Shown here piece after piece: positions 46,352 to 55,433 of a stretch of 64,000 bases of DNA. The notes beneath the pieces are model-generated. The model saw only the letters and a list, made by a program, of their open reading frames with translations. It was not told the origin of the DNA and searched no databases. Both the position numbers and the translations under genes were made by a program. Numbering within the stretch: the stretch's first letter is position 1; the number at the start of each line of letters is the position of its first letter. This stretch comes from Loktanella sp. DSM 29012 (GTDB lineage: Bacteria > Pseudomonadota > Alphaproteobacteria > Rhodobacterales > Rhodobacteraceae), in the NCBI RefSeq assembly GCF_900110705.1, contig NZ_FOEJ01000001.1:255501-319500 (forward strand), read 5' to 3'.

Positions 46352-46651
46352 ATGATGGACGACGCAACCCGCACCGAAATCGAAGCGGCTGCCTTTCGGC
46401 GGTTGCAACAACACCTGATGCAGGACCGGCCTGACGCGCAGAACATCGACATGATGAATTTGGCTGGATTTTGCCGAAACTGCCTGTCTCGCTGGTATCA
46501 GGAGGCCGCGAACGAACGAGGTATCCCGATGACCAAGGACGAAGGCCGCGAGGCATTCTACGGGATGCCTTTCGATGAGTGGAAAGAGAAACACCAGACA
46601 GAGGCAAGCCCGACGGCGCAGGCAGCCTTTGCAGACAGCCACAAGGACTGA
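46352..46651 (+). CDS. DUF1244 family protein
   Basis: 99 aa, small helical family with the conserved LAGFCRNCLSRWYQEAA segment (CxxC) and YGMPFDEWK. The CxxC pair may bind metal. AGGAGG is placed for the tandem ATGs at 46352/46355. Second gene after the amidohydrolase, ending in a strong terminator. Function unknown. Confidence 0.85.
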   Translation: MMDDATRTEIEAAAFRRLQQHLMQDRPDAQNIDMMNLAGFCRNCLSRWYQEAANERGIPMTKDEGREAFYGMPFDEWKEKHQTEASPTAQAAFADSHKD

Positions 46652-46656
46652 ACGTG

Positions 46657-46687
46657 AAAAGGGCGGCCACTATGGCCGCCCTTTTTT
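46657..46687. terminator. bidirectional intrinsic terminator
   Basis: 12-bp stem AAAAGGGCGGCC with GGCCGCCCTTTT and a five-base loop, with T-runs on both sides. It serves the DUF1244 gene on the plus strand and the 44-codon gene on the minus strand. Confidence 0.9.
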
Positions 46688-46703
46688 CGCGATGGTCGGG
46701 GGA

Positions 46704-46838
46704 TCAGTCCTTGGACTTGTCCGCGCCCTCTTCGTTCTTCAACTCGTGATGAACCGCCTCTTCGGGGCGTTCCTTCTGACGCTCGGTTGCCTCGACGGCC
46801 TTGTTGTCACCGGTCAGGTTGCTGTTCGTCGCACTCAT
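46704..46838 (-). CDS. 44-aa highly charged small protein
   Basis: Reads MSATNSNLTGDNK... ending DKSKD. AGAGGAG lies 7 bases before the ATG, and a bidirectional terminator lies 17 bases after the stop. It is rich in Glu, Lys and Asn, with no hydrophobic segment, and probably disordered. The good ribosome-binding site, isolated position and proper terminator argue for a real gene. Not recognised; it could be a stress-related or RNA-binding microprotein, but that is speculation. Confidence 0.65.
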   Translation of the reverse strand: MSATNSNLTGDNKAVEATERQKERPEEAVHHELKNEEGADKSKD

Positions 46839-47049
46839 GTCATTCTCCTCTTGTTGTTCGTTGGCTCAACGCGGGGGAACGGTTCAGGGTTCCATCGTGG
46901 TCAGACGCGGACCGGCAGATGGTTTGTTTGATTGGTGCTGCGGCGACATTCACGACCCGTGGCAGGGCGACGACATCCGGCATCAGACAGGGACAAACGA
47001 CTGTCCACTGCGACACGCCATGGTGCGATTGAATGCGAATTTTGTGATC

Positions 47050-47126
47050 TGGTCGGGCTGAGAGGATTCGAACCTCCGACCCCCTGCTCCCGAAGCAGGT
47101 GCGCTACCAGGCTGCGCTACAGCCCG
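47050..47126 (-). tRNA. tRNA-Pro (anticodon CGG)
   Basis: 77 nt including CCA. The acceptor stem CGGGCTG pairs with CAGCCCG. The D-arm is AGCGCAGCCTGGTAGCGC. The anticodon stem CCTGC/GCAGG closes TTCGGGA, giving CGG. The T-arm has GGTTCGAATCC. The G-rich acceptor start is typical of tRNA-Pro. Confidence 0.96.
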
Positions 47127-47168
47127 ACCGTGGCGGCGTCGTAAACCCGCCACGGCGGTTTGACAAGA

Positions 47169-48227
47169 CTATTCCGTGTCCTTGCGCCGCGGTTCCGCAA
47201 CGGGCGGAACACGGCCCGGCAATCCGCGCAGATGGGGTTTGGGCCGGGCCGAAGGTGCATTGGGCGGCACCACCCGCGGGGACTCCTGGTGCGGTTCCAT
47301 CTCGCGCGGGCGCGGTCGCAGGAATGTGCCCGTCTCGAACCGCAGGCGCATCCGCAGGTTCGGCGTGCCACTGTTGTCGGACCGGCTTTCGCGCAGGACG
47401 ATATACAGGCCACTGGCAATGATGATCGCCGCACCCAGAACGGTGCCGCCATCCGGCACTTCGTCAAAGAACAGCGCACCGAAAATCGCGGCCCAGATGA
47501 TCTGGCTATACTGCATGGGGGCGACGATCACGGCCTCGCCTGCCTTGTAGGCCCCGATCACCAGCAGGCCGGCGAAAAAGGCAAAGGCGGATATCACGAA
47601 CAGCATGCCCATATGTTCGACCGGCATCGGTTTATAGACGAAGCCGAGTGCGGCGCCCATGACGACAAAGTTGCCCGCCATCGGATACAGCATCAGCACG
47701 ACGGGGCGTTCGTCTGCCCCGATCTTGCGCACGATCAGGCCTGTCAGCGCAGCCCCGAATGCACCCAGCAATGCCGCAGCGTGACCCAGTTCCAGCGTCG
47801 TGCTGCCGGGCCGCAGCACCACCATCACACCGGCAAGGCCCACCAGAACCGCCATCCAGCGGCGCAGGCGCACCTGTTCGCCCAGAATCGGAATCGCAAG
47901 AATGGTGATCAGTAACGGCGTGGCGAACAGGATCGCATAGACCTGTGCCAGCGGCAGCACGGAAAAGGCGTAGAAGACGCAAAACCCGGTGACGACGGCA
48001 GCCGCGGTCCGCAGCGCCATCCAAAAAGGGTGTTTTGGCAAAAGCGTGCCGGGTGTGGCGTCCTGCATCAGCTGAAAGGTCGCCAGCGGGAACGACAAAA
48101 GCACCGAAAAGAACACGATCTGGATCGGTGAATAATCCGCGCCAAGGATTTTGATGAAAACATCGTGCGTCGAAAAGATCGCATAGGCTGCCAGCGCCAG
48201 CAGCGCGCCTTTTGCATTCGGTGCCAT
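47169..48227 (-). CDS. EamA (DMT) family transporter
   Basis: 352 aa from the ATG at 48227; an upstream open stretch of 21 codons is atypical. Ten membrane helices lie in two EamA halves (about 5-135 and 145-280; LGEQVRLRRWMAVLVGLAG and a second FFDEVPDGGTVLGAAIIIASG). A hydrophilic Arg/Pro-rich tail (about 285-352) follows, unusual in length for the family. Likely exports small metabolites; substrate unknown. Upstream of tRNA-Pro with no overlap. Confidence 0.85.
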   Translation of the reverse strand: MAPNAKGALLALAAYAIFSTHDVFIKILGADYSPIQIVFFSVLLSFPLATFQLMQDATPGTLLPKHPFWMALRTAAAVVTGFCVFYAFSVLPLAQVYAILFATPLLITILAIPILGEQVRLRRWMAVLVGLAGVMVVLRPGSTTLELGHAAALLGAFGAALTGLIVRKIGADERPVVLMLYPMAGNFVVMGAALGFVYKPMPVEHMGMLFVISAFAFFAGLLVIGAYKAGEAVIVAPMQYSQIIWAAIFGALFFDEVPDGGTVLGAAIIIASGLYIVLRESRSDNSGTPNLRMRLRFETGTFLRPRPREMEPHQESPRVVPPNAPSARPKPHLRGLPGRVPPVAEPRRKDTE

Positions 48228-48374
48228 GATAACGTCCTGCCTTGGAATAGCGTCAGTTCGACGGATGCGCGTTGATTTTGCGCGCGTCAAGTCCCGAGGC
48301 CGATCCGCGGCAGCCTGTTTTTCGGCTGCTCATTTACGCGCCAGCCGGGGCCGCCTGCGCTGCCACGGGCGCAG

Positions 48375-48408
48375 AAAAGGATGGCCCCGCTGCAAGAGCG
48401 GAGCCATC
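48375..48408 (-). terminator. intrinsic terminator after leuB
   Basis: 12-bp stem (GATGGCTCCGCT with AGCGGGGCCATC, one wobble) and five-base loop, followed on the minus strand by CTTTTC, starting about 18 bases after the leuB stop. Confidence 0.75.
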
Positions 48409-48425
48409 TGGATCGTTGGTCTGAA

Positions 48426-49532
48426 TTACAGGCTGGCGTCGAGCGCGGCCAGAATCCGGTCACCCATCTGTGTGGTGCTGATGGGCGAACCGCCCTCCGG
48501 GCCCAGCAGGTCGGCGGTGCGTGCACCGTCGGCCAGCACGGTCTCGACCGCTGCCTCGAGACGGTCGGCCTCTGCGCCCGCATCAAAGCTGTAGCGCAGC
48601 GCCATGGCGAACGACAGGATGCAGGCGATGGGGTTGGCCTTGCCCTGACCTGCGATGTCGGGGGCTGATCCGTGCACCGGTTCGTACAACGCCTTGGGGC
48701 GGCCGTTTGCCATGGGCAGACCCAGAGAGGCAGAGGGCAACATGCCCAGCGAACCGGTCAGCATGGCGGCTGCATCGGACAACAGGTCGCCGAACAGGTT
48801 GTCGGTGACGATCACGTCGAACTGCTTGGGGTTGCGCACCAGCTGCATGGCACCGTTGTCGGCATACATGTGCGACAGTTCCACGTCGCTGTATTCCTTT
48901 TCGTGGACTTCGGTCACGACCTGACGCCACAGCACGCCGGATTCCATCACATTGGCCTTTTCCATCGAACAGACCTTGTTGCCGCGACGGCGGGCCAGTT
49001 CGAACGCGGACCGTGCGACGCGGGCGATTTCGGCTTCCGTGTAACGCTGGGTGTTGATGCCGACGCGCTCGTTGCCTTCGGTGTGGATCCCGCGCGGTTC
49101 GCCGAAATAGACACCAGAGGTCAGTTCGCGGACGATCATGATGTCGAGACCTGCGACGATATCACGCTTGAGCGACGAGAAATCCGCCAGCGCATCGAAA
49201 CACTGCGCGGGGCGCAGGTTGGAAAACAGGTCCATTTCCTTGCGCAGGCGCAGCAGGCCGCGTTCGGGCTTCAGGCTGAAATCCAGATCGTCGTATTTCG
49301 GCCCGCCGACGGCGCCCAGCAGAACGGCGTCGACCTCTTGGGCGCGGGCCATCGTGTCGTCGTGCAGAGGTGTGCCATGCTTGTCATAGGCGCACCCGCC
49401 CACCAGGTCCTCGGACACATCGAACGGCATGTCGCGCTTGTCGCCGTACCAGGTGATGATGCGTTTCACCTCGTCCATGACTTCGGGGCCGATGCCGTCA
49501 CCGGCGAGGATCAAGAGAGAGGGGTTCGACAT
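48426..49532 (-). CDS. leuB: 3-isopropylmalate dehydrogenase
   Basis: NAD-dependent oxidative decarboxylation of 3-isopropylmalate in leucine synthesis. 368 aa, normal length. GDGIGPEVM at the N-terminus, the catalytic region [15 protein letters not shown] (Tyr), the Lys in CSMEKANVM, the metal-site Asp cluster [12 protein letters not shown] and [15 protein letters not shown] are intact. Third leu gene of the region, separated from leuD/leuC by two unrelated genes. Confidence 0.97.
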   Translation of the reverse strand: MSNPSLLILAGDGIGPEVMDEVKRIITWYGDKRDMPFDVSEDLVGGCAYDKHGTPLHDDTMARAQEVDAVLLGAVGGPKYDDLDFSLKPERGLLRLRKEMDLFSNLRPAQCFDALADFSSLKRDIVAGLDIMIVRELTSGVYFGEPRGIHTEGNERVGINTQRYTEAEIARVARSAFELARRRGNKVCSMEKANVMESGVLWRQVVTEVHEKEYSDVELSHMYADNGAMQLVRNPKQFDVIVTDNLFGDLLSDAAAMLTGSLGMLPSASLGLPMANGRPKALYEPVHGSAPDIAGQGKANPIACILSFAMALRYSFDAGAEADRLEAAVETVLADGARTADLLGPEGGSPISTTQMGDRILAALDASL

Positions 49533-49595
49533 GTCAGCGGTCCTTGTGACTAAAGGTTTGCGCGTGGCGTAAACCCAAGGACCGCCGGGATCAAG

Positions 49596-50738
49596 TCAGC
49601 GTGCAATATCGACCCAGACCATCCGGTGCAGTCCGGCGGCCGCGACAGCTTGGGCGAGGGGATCATCACCCGTTGGCCAGACGACGCCGGCACCCGTTAC
49701 CGACCAGGTCGCGGCGGGCAGAACATAGGACACGCGCAGATTGCCGGGGCCGTCATCTGACCAGTCGGCGGTGTCCAGAGCAGGATCGCCGGCATGGTCG
49801 GGGTCAGCCGCCGCCAGCCCACCGGGACTGTCCGGTGCGGCATCGATGATGCGCGGATCGGCCAGAAAGGTCTGCATCGCCGCGCGATACCCGGCCCCGT
49901 CAGCGGGGTCGAGGTTGGCATTGCCGATGATGATGAAATCCAGCGGTGCATCGTGATCCAGGATATGGGTCCATAACCGCAACTCGTCCCGGTTGCGCAG
50001 GCCGTTGCGATCCTCTGGCCCGTCGAAAACGGGCGGTGTCGCGCTGTAGGCCATCAGTGTCACAAGCCCGCCGGGTGCTGCGATCGGTACGATCCAGTGA
50101 GCTGTCGAGGACAGGCGCTGCACGGCCATGATGTCTGCTGACCCCAGCGGCCCCTCGGGCAGCGTCGCCCCCGGCAGGTCGCGCCACAGCATTGCGGACA
50201 GGTCCCGCACGTCACCTGTGATGATCGGATAGCGCGACAGAATCGCGAGACCGCTGTCACCCGGAAACCGGCCATAGCCCTGCGCGTCGCGCGCTTCGCC
50301 CAACTTGCCGTTCCCATCAAGGTCCAGACCCGTCGGCAGGCCCGTATTGGGTGCCAGTGCAAAGCGATGCGGGTAGTTCAAGCGCTGGGCGAGTGCTGCG
50401 AGGGTCAGACCATCGAGGTCATGGTCCACGTCCGTCAGCAGCAGAATATCGGCATCCGTGTCCAGCACGATTGCAGCCACCGCATCAATCTGGGGGTCGT
50501 CGCGTCCGAGGTCACGCAGCAACAACCCCGGCCCGTCGCGACCCAAGGGCGCGGCAAAGGTGGCGATGCGCAGAGGTTCTGCCTGGGCAACCGTGGCCAC
50601 CAGCCACAGGATCAGACCGGCAGCAAACCGTCGGCAGCAGCGGCGGCGTATGCGCGTTTGCGCTGGGCGTGGATCATCTGTGCCACGCGCGACAACGCGA
50701 TCCCGCGCATCAACAAACTCGAAGGCAAGAATGCCCAT
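49596..50738 (-). CDS. secreted endonuclease/exonuclease/phosphatase-family protein
   Basis: EEP-fold protein with a signal-like segment (RRFAAGLILWLVATVAQA) that would be followed by the mature domain. Family segments include DILLLTDVDHD, FPGDSGLAILSRYP, and IIIGNANLDPADG. The substrate (nucleic acid, lipid or phosphate ester) is not clear. Start problem: the only ATG/GTG/TTG before the signal segment is the ATG at 50738, which lies 127 bases inside the upstream gene and gives a 39-residue leader before the hydrophobic part. The true start may be non-standard or an indel may be present. Confidence 0.65.
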   Translation of the reverse strand: MGILAFEFVDARDRVVARGTDDPRPAQTRIRRRCCRRFAAGLILWLVATVAQAEPLRIATFAAPLGRDGPGLLLRDLGRDDPQIDAVAAIVLDTDADILLLTDVDHDLDGLTLAALAQRLNYPHRFALAPNTGLPTGLDLDGNGKLGEARDAQGYGRFPGDSGLAILSRYPIITGDVRDLSAMLWRDLPGATLPEGPLGSADIMAVQRLSSTAHWIVPIAAPGGLVTLMAYSATPPVFDGPEDRNGLRNRDELRLWTHILDHDAPLDFIIIGNANLDPADGAGYRAAMQTFLADPRIIDAAPDSPGGLAAADPDHAGDPALDTADWSDDGPGNLRVSYVLPAATWSVTGAGVVWPTGDDPLAQAVAAAGLHRMVWVDIAR

Positions 50739-51451
50739 GCGGCCACCATCCAGATCAGGGTCTGCGGATCATTCAGCGCGATCGGAGTGGCATAGATCGT
50801 GATCAGCTTGCCAATCGCCGGGATCAGGAATGGCAGCAGAAAACCTAAGATAAGGTTAATCTGGCTGTCGCGGTTCAGGCGCACCACGACATCGTCGCCT
50901 GCGGTGGGGTCGAACATGGGCAGATTGATCCAGACGTTGAAACTGTCGGTCCGACGCGGCCAGCGTTTGACCCGCAGCATCACAATGAATGTCGCAATCG
51001 ACAGCAGCGACACGACATAGGCAAGTCCCGCTGCAACGCGCAGCGTTTCCATGACATGGGCGGGTGTGTCGTCGGTCATCATCAGCTGGATCAGGCGCAC
51101 TGGCGAAAACGGCACGTCCATCGCGTTGCCAACCTGCTGTCCGATGACCTGCAACAGCATTGTCAGCGTGGACGGCGCCTCTTCGCCGCGCATGATCAGC
51201 GACAGGGTCAGAACGGTCACGAACAGGGCGGCAAAACGCAGGCGGTTGAACGGGGGGGCGCTGCGGAATTCGATAAAGCTGGGGCTGGCGGAACTGTATT
51301 CGACGACCGTGAAAATCGCGGCAAAGATGGCGACGAGGGCGACAACGGCGGAATTGCCGCCTGCAGGCTGCGGTAGAAACAGCGTCGGCGTCGCAATAAG
51401 CGCCAACACGCACAAAGCGCGCGCGAACGCCTTTAGCAGGGTCGTGTTCAT
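50612..51451 (-). CDS. inner-membrane protein of unknown function
   Basis: 279 aa from the ATG at 51451 (AAGGACGAG upstream); 70 further open codons lack support. Six to seven membrane helices (for example near 8-28, 34-50, 65-85, 125-150, 200-230 and 240-258) are broken by a hydrophilic stretch around 155-190. No family recognised. It lies just downstream of leuD, after a terminator, and its end overlaps the start region of the EEP gene. Confidence 0.65.
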   Translation of the reverse strand: MNTTLLKAFARALCVLALIATPTLFLPQPAGGNSAVVALVAIFAAIFTVVEYSSASPSFIEFRSAPPFNRLRFAALFVTVLTLSLIMRGEEAPSTLTMLLQVIGQQVGNAMDVPFSPVRLIQLMMTDDTPAHVMETLRVAAGLAYVVSLLSIATFIVMLRVKRWPRRTDSFNVWINLPMFDPTAGDDVVVRLNRDSQINLILGFLLPFLIPAIGKLITIYATPIALNDPQTLIWMVAAWAFLPSSLLMRGIALSRVAQMIHAQRKRAYAAAAADGLLPV

Positions 51452-51684
51452 CGACTGCTCGTCCTTGTTACGGCCAGGGGCGATACGATGCCGACCCTTT
51501 GTTCCGTTTTCGTGTCCCGCAAATGTGGCGGGCTGCCTCTTGATTGCCATAATTCTGCCCCTTTCATCCCGGTCGCACAAGCGCCTGAGATATATGAGGA
51601 AAGCCGTTGGCCGTTTTGGGGCAGGGGTGGTGCGGCTTTGCAACCCTTTTGTGGCGCTCATGCGTCAGCCTTGGGTGTGACCAC

Positions 51685-51716
51685 AAAATGATGGGGCCAG
51701 CTCGCGCCAGCCCCAT
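51685..51716 (-). terminator. intrinsic terminator after leuD
   Basis: 11-bp stem (ATGGGGCTGGC with GCTGGCCCCAT, two wobble pairs) closed by a GCGA tetraloop, followed on the minus strand by CATTTTG. About 30 bases past the leuD stop. Confidence 0.7.
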
Positions 51717-51746
51717 ACAGACAGTTTTACTCAATCAGTGTTGTTT

Positions 51747-52352
51747 TCAGACCCAAGGGCGCGACGTGGCGGCCTGTTCCTCGAACGCCTTGATGGATGC
51801 GGCCTTTTCCATCGTCAGACCGATGTCATCCAGACCGTTCATCAGGCAGTGCTTCTTGAAGCTGTCGACCTCGAAGGTGAACACATCGCCGTCGGACGAC
51901 GTGATTGTCTGCGCTTCCAGATCGATTTCGATCCGGGCGTTCGACCCTTTTTCGGCGTCTTTCATCAACACGTCGACCTGTTCCTGTGGCAGCACCACGG
52001 GCAGGATGCCGTTCTTGAAGCAGTTGTTGTAAAAGATATCGGCGTAGCTGGGCGCGATGACGCAGCGGATGCCGAAATCCTTGATCGCCCAAGGTGCGTG
52101 TTCACGCGACGACCCACAGCCAAAGTTGTCGCCTGCCACCAGAATTTCGGCGTTGCGATACTGCGGTTTGTTCAGCACGAAATCGGGGATTTCGTCGCCG
52201 TTGTCGTCATAGCGCATCTCGTCGAACAGGTTCACGCCGAGACCCGACCGCTTGATGGTCTTGAGGAACTGTTTGGGGATGATCATGTCGGTGTCGATGT
52301 TCACCAATGGCATGGGTGCCGCGATCCCGCTGAGTTTGTCGAACTTGTCCAT
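51747..52352 (-). CDS. leuD: 3-isopropylmalate dehydratase small subunit
   Basis: 201 aa, the small swivelling domain of isopropylmalate isomerase. [18 protein letters not shown] near the start and [16 protein letters not shown] (substrate loop) are typical. The start overlaps the leuC stop by one base (TAATG), so the two subunits are coupled. Confidence 0.97.
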   Translation of the reverse strand: MDKFDKLSGIAAPMPLVNIDTDMIIPKQFLKTIKRSGLGVNLFDEMRYDDNGDEIPDFVLNKPQYRNAEILVAGDNFGCGSSREHAPWAIKDFGIRCVIAPSYADIFYNNCFKNGILPVVLPQEQVDVLMKDAEKGSNARIEIDLEAQTITSSDGDVFTFEVDSFKKHCLMNGLDDIGLTMEKAASIKAFEEQAATSRPWV

Positions 52353-53755
52353 TACATCATCTCCCGAACGTCGGTCAGTTTGCCAGTGATCGCGGCGGCG
52401 GCGGCCATGGCGGGCGACATCAGGTGCGTGCGTCCGCCGCGACCCTGCCGTCCCTCAAAGTTGCGGTTGGAGGTTGCCGCACAACGTTCGCCCGGCGCCA
52501 GCTGGTCCGGGTTCATCGCAAGGCACATGGAACATCCGGCCAGACGCCACTCGAAACCGGCCTCCTTGAAGATATCGGCAAGACCTTCTTCTTCGGCCTG
52601 CGCGCGGACCAGACCCGATCCGGGCACGACCATGGCGCGTTTCACGGCAATTTTCTTGCCCTTGAGGATCGCGGCAGCGGCACGCAGGTCCTCGATCCGG
52701 CCGTTGGTGCAGGACCCGATGAACACGGTGTCGATGGCGATATCGGACAGTGGTGTACCGGGCGTCAGGCCCATGTAGTCCAGCGATCGCTGCGCAGCAC
52801 CCACCTTGCCGCCGTTAAAATCCGATGCGGCGGGCACGTTTGCGGTGATCGGCAGCACGTCCTCGGGCGATGTGCCCCAGGTCACAGATGGTGCGATGTC
52901 CTCACCCTTGAGTGTCACGACCTTGTCCCAATGGGCATCGTCGTCGGAATACAGGGTTTTCCACCACGCCAGCGCGGCTTCCCACTGTGCGCCCTTGGGG
53001 GCATGCGGGCGGCCTTCACAATATGCGAACGTCTTTTCATCGGGTGCGATCAGACCAGCGCGCGCGCCGCCTTCGATCGCCATGTTGCAGACGGTCATCC
53101 GGCCTTCCATCGACAGGTCGCGGATCGCCTCGCCACAGTATTCGATGACATAGCCCGTGCCGCCGGCGGTGCCCGTGACACCGATGACGGACATCGTGAT
53201 ATCCTTTGCCGTGACACCGGGGCGCAGCTTGCCGGTGATTTCGACCTTCATGTTCTTGGATTTCTTCTGGATCAGCGTCTGGGTCGCCAGCACGTGTTCG
53301 ACCTCGGACGTGCCGATGCCGTGGGCCAGCGCGCCGAATGCGCCGTGGGTGGCGGTATGGCTGTCACCGCAAACGACGGTCATGCCGGGCAGGGTCCAGC
53401 CCTGTTCGGGGCCCACGATGTGCACGATTCCCTGCCGCACGTCGGACACGGGGTAGTAGTGAATGCCGAAATCCTTGGCGTTCTTGTCCAGTGCGGCGAC
53501 CTGGATACGGCTGTCCTCGGTCATCGTTTCGGCGTTGGCGCGGTCCAGCGTGGTCGGCACGTTGTGATCGGGCACCGCGATGGTCTTGTCGGGGGCATGC
53601 ACGGTGCGGCCGGTCATGCGCAGACCTTCGAACGCCTGCGGGCTGGTCACTTCGTGAACGAGGTGACGGTCGATATAAAGAAGGCAGGTGCCGTCGTCGG
53701 CTTCATGCGCGAGGTGCGCATCCCAGATTTTATCGTAGAGGGTCTTGGGGGACAT
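52352..53755 (-). CDS. leuC: 3-isopropylmalate dehydratase large subunit
   Basis: 467 aa from the ATG at 53755. The [4Fe-4S] cluster Cys residues appear as GSCTNGR and [11 protein letters not shown]. The early [23 protein letters not shown] and [12 protein letters not shown] are also typical. Makes 3-isopropylmalate from 2-isopropylmalate together with LeuD. The leader (about 53756-53830) contains a small hairpin at 53802-53817; I found no Leu-rich leader peptide. Confidence 0.97.
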   Translation of the reverse strand: MSPKTLYDKIWDAHLAHEADDGTCLLYIDRHLVHEVTSPQAFEGLRMTGRTVHAPDKTIAVPDHNVPTTLDRANAETMTEDSRIQVAALDKNAKDFGIHYYPVSDVRQGIVHIVGPEQGWTLPGMTVVCGDSHTATHGAFGALAHGIGTSEVEHVLATQTLIQKKSKNMKVEITGKLRPGVTAKDITMSVIGVTGTAGGTGYVIEYCGEAIRDLSMEGRMTVCNMAIEGGARAGLIAPDEKTFAYCEGRPHAPKGAQWEAALAWWKTLYSDDDAHWDKVVTLKGEDIAPSVTWGTSPEDVLPITANVPAASDFNGGKVGAAQRSLDYMGLTPGTPLSDIAIDTVFIGSCTNGRIEDLRAAAAILKGKKIAVKRAMVVPGSGLVRAQAEEEGLADIFKEAGFEWRLAGCSMCLAMNPDQLAPGERCAATSNRNFEGRQGRGGRTHLMSPAMAAAAAITGKLTDVREMM

Positions 53756-53911
53756 TGGTCCACTCCCATGTGATTGGCTGTTGGAAGAGATCGGTCTGAC
53801 GGGCGTCACGCGACGCCGCGCGCATCATAGATGTGCGAGGATCGTCCGGTTCGCGCCGAAAAACCGCCAAGGCAGCCGGGCGCGATCATCCATGTCGAAA
53901 AACCTGTTCAT

Positions 53912-53937
53912 GCGGGGCGAGATATACCTCGCCCCGC
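53912..53937 (-). terminator. hairpin after the first RTX gene
   Basis: Perfect 10-bp stem GCGGGGCGAG with CTCGCCCCGC and a six-base loop, in the gap between the RTX stop and leuC. On the minus strand a TTTTT follows about 11 bases later, and a plus-strand TTTG follows directly. Probably ends the RTX transcript before leuC. Confidence 0.55.
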
Positions 53938-53988
53938 TTTGTAGCAAGAGGGAAGGCGGGTGCGCGGCTGTTCGCGGCACCCTCATTT

Positions 53989-55383
53989 TCAGGTTACCAG
54001 CGCGGGATCGCTGACCAGGGCGGTAAAATTGTCCTCGGTCAGGTCGGCGGCTGTGACGTTGTTCAGGCGCACGACGATATCGCCGTTCACCGCACCTTCG
54101 GGTGCTGGTTCCACGAAACGCACGAGGGTGTAGCGTCCGGTTTCGTCGATAACCTCTTCGAGTGACACCATCACCTCGGTTCCCAGACTGTCCTCGGGGG
54201 CATCCTCGACCAGCAGAAGCATGCTGATCTGGTCGGTTTCGGGGTCAAAGTCGGTGATCGTGGCGTTGGCCGCGATATCGACCCGGTCGGCACCATCGCC
54301 CAGCGTGATCTGGTCGGTTCCGTCAAGATCGTAGGCGGTGATCAGGTCATTTCCCGCCCCGCCAAACAGATCGTCGCTGCCGGCGCCACCAGACAGCACG
54401 TCGTCGCCCGCGCCACCAAAGAGCCGATCATCCCCGGCACCGCCGTTGATGATGTCATCGCCCGCGCCGCCATACAGCAGGTCGTCACCGGCACCACCGC
54501 TGTTGGTGTCGTTCCCGTCGCCGCCGCTGACATCGTCGTTTCCGTCACCGCCGTCGAGGTCGTCATCGCCGTCATTGCCGCCGATCTTGTCGTTGCCAGC
54601 CCCGCCGTCAATCGCGTCGTTTCCGTCACCACCGAACAGGATGTCGTCGGATTGTCCCGCGCTGATGGCATCATCACCGTCACCGCCAAACACGCGGAAC
54701 GGTCCGGTATCGGCATTATCCGCAATCGCTACGGTATCGTCGCCCTCGTTGCCGAGGATCAGGCCGCTCCCGCCGGTCGCGTTGATCGTATCGTCGCCCA
54801 GACCGCCAAAGGCACGGTTCATACCCGCGACCAGGTTGATTTCGTCGTCACCTGTGCCGCCGCTTAGCGTGTCGTCGCCCGCACCATCGAACAGGACGTC
54901 GTTGCCCGCGCCGCCAAAGACCTGATCGTCGCCTGTGCCGCCGCCGATCAGATCGTCGCCGAATCCGCCGTCGACAATATCATTGCCAGCATCGCCACGA
55001 ATTTCGTCATTGCCCAGACGCCCGCGCAGGATGTCGTCGCCGTCACCGCCGCGCAGCGTGTCGTCGCCGTCGTCACCGATCAGCGTATCGTTACCGCCGG
55101 CACCATTCACGGAATCGTTGCCAGTCAGGGCGCTGTAGCGATTGTCGTTATCGTCGAGGGTCAGAACGTCGTCACCATCGGTCCCCAGCTGAAGGGGTGC
55201 GATCGGCGGATCGGTGGGGTCCGGTGTCTCGGGTTCCGGTTGCGGTTCCGCCACCTCGGTCACGCCAAGGGTCAGACCATCGTCCGCCGGCGGGTTATCG
55301 CTTTCGTCGTCATCGTCATTGTCATTGGTCAGCGCGTAGATCAGGCCGATCCCCAACAGGGCCGGTATAAGAAAAAGTTCCAT
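53989..55383 (-). CDS. membrane-anchored RTX calcium-repeat protein A
   Basis: 464 aa. A bare hydrophobic N-terminus (MELFLIPALLGIGLIYAL, residues 1-18) is followed by an Asp-rich patch and a Pro/Glu linker (about 40-66). About 30 glycine-aspartate nonapeptide units (GGxGxDxUx) fill roughly 68-355, with an LQ-type C-terminal beta domain after that. RTX repeats fold into a parallel beta-roll that binds calcium. Most RTX proteins end in a type I secretion signal; here the N-terminal helix instead suggests a membrane tether. Tandem paralogue of the upstream gene. No T1SS genes are present. Confidence 0.8.
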   Translation of the reverse strand: MELFLIPALLGIGLIYALTNDNDDDDESDNPPADDGLTLGVTEVAEPQPEPETPDPTDPPIAPLQLGTDGDDVLTLDDNDNRYSALTGNDSVNGAGGNDTLIGDDGDDTLRGGDGDDILRGRLGNDEIRGDAGNDIVDGGFGDDLIGGGTGDDQVFGGAGNDVLFDGAGDDTLSGGTGDDEINLVAGMNRAFGGLGDDTINATGGSGLILGNEGDDTVAIADNADTGPFRVFGGDGDDAISAGQSDDILFGGDGNDAIDGGAGNDKIGGNDGDDDLDGGDGNDDVSGGDGNDTNSGGAGDDLLYGGAGDDIINGGAGDDRLFGGAGDDVLSGGAGSDDLFGGAGNDLITAYDLDGTDQITLGDGADRVDIAANATITDFDPETDQISMLLLVEDAPEDSLGTEVMVSLEEVIDETGRYTLVRFVEPAPEGAVNGDIVVRLNNVTAADLTEDNFTALVSDPALVT

Positions 55384-55433
55384 CAGATCATCCCCCACGG
55401 ATTGGTTGCATCGTTAAAGGCGGCAGCAGACCG

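Noticed and set aside
52424-53773. 449-codon plus-strand open frame over leuC
   Set aside because: Shadow of leuC in GC-rich DNA; no ribosome-binding site or family motif.
53756-53911. Leucine leader peptide/attenuator before leuC
   Set aside because: No short ORF with clustered Leu codons; only a small 6-bp hairpin.
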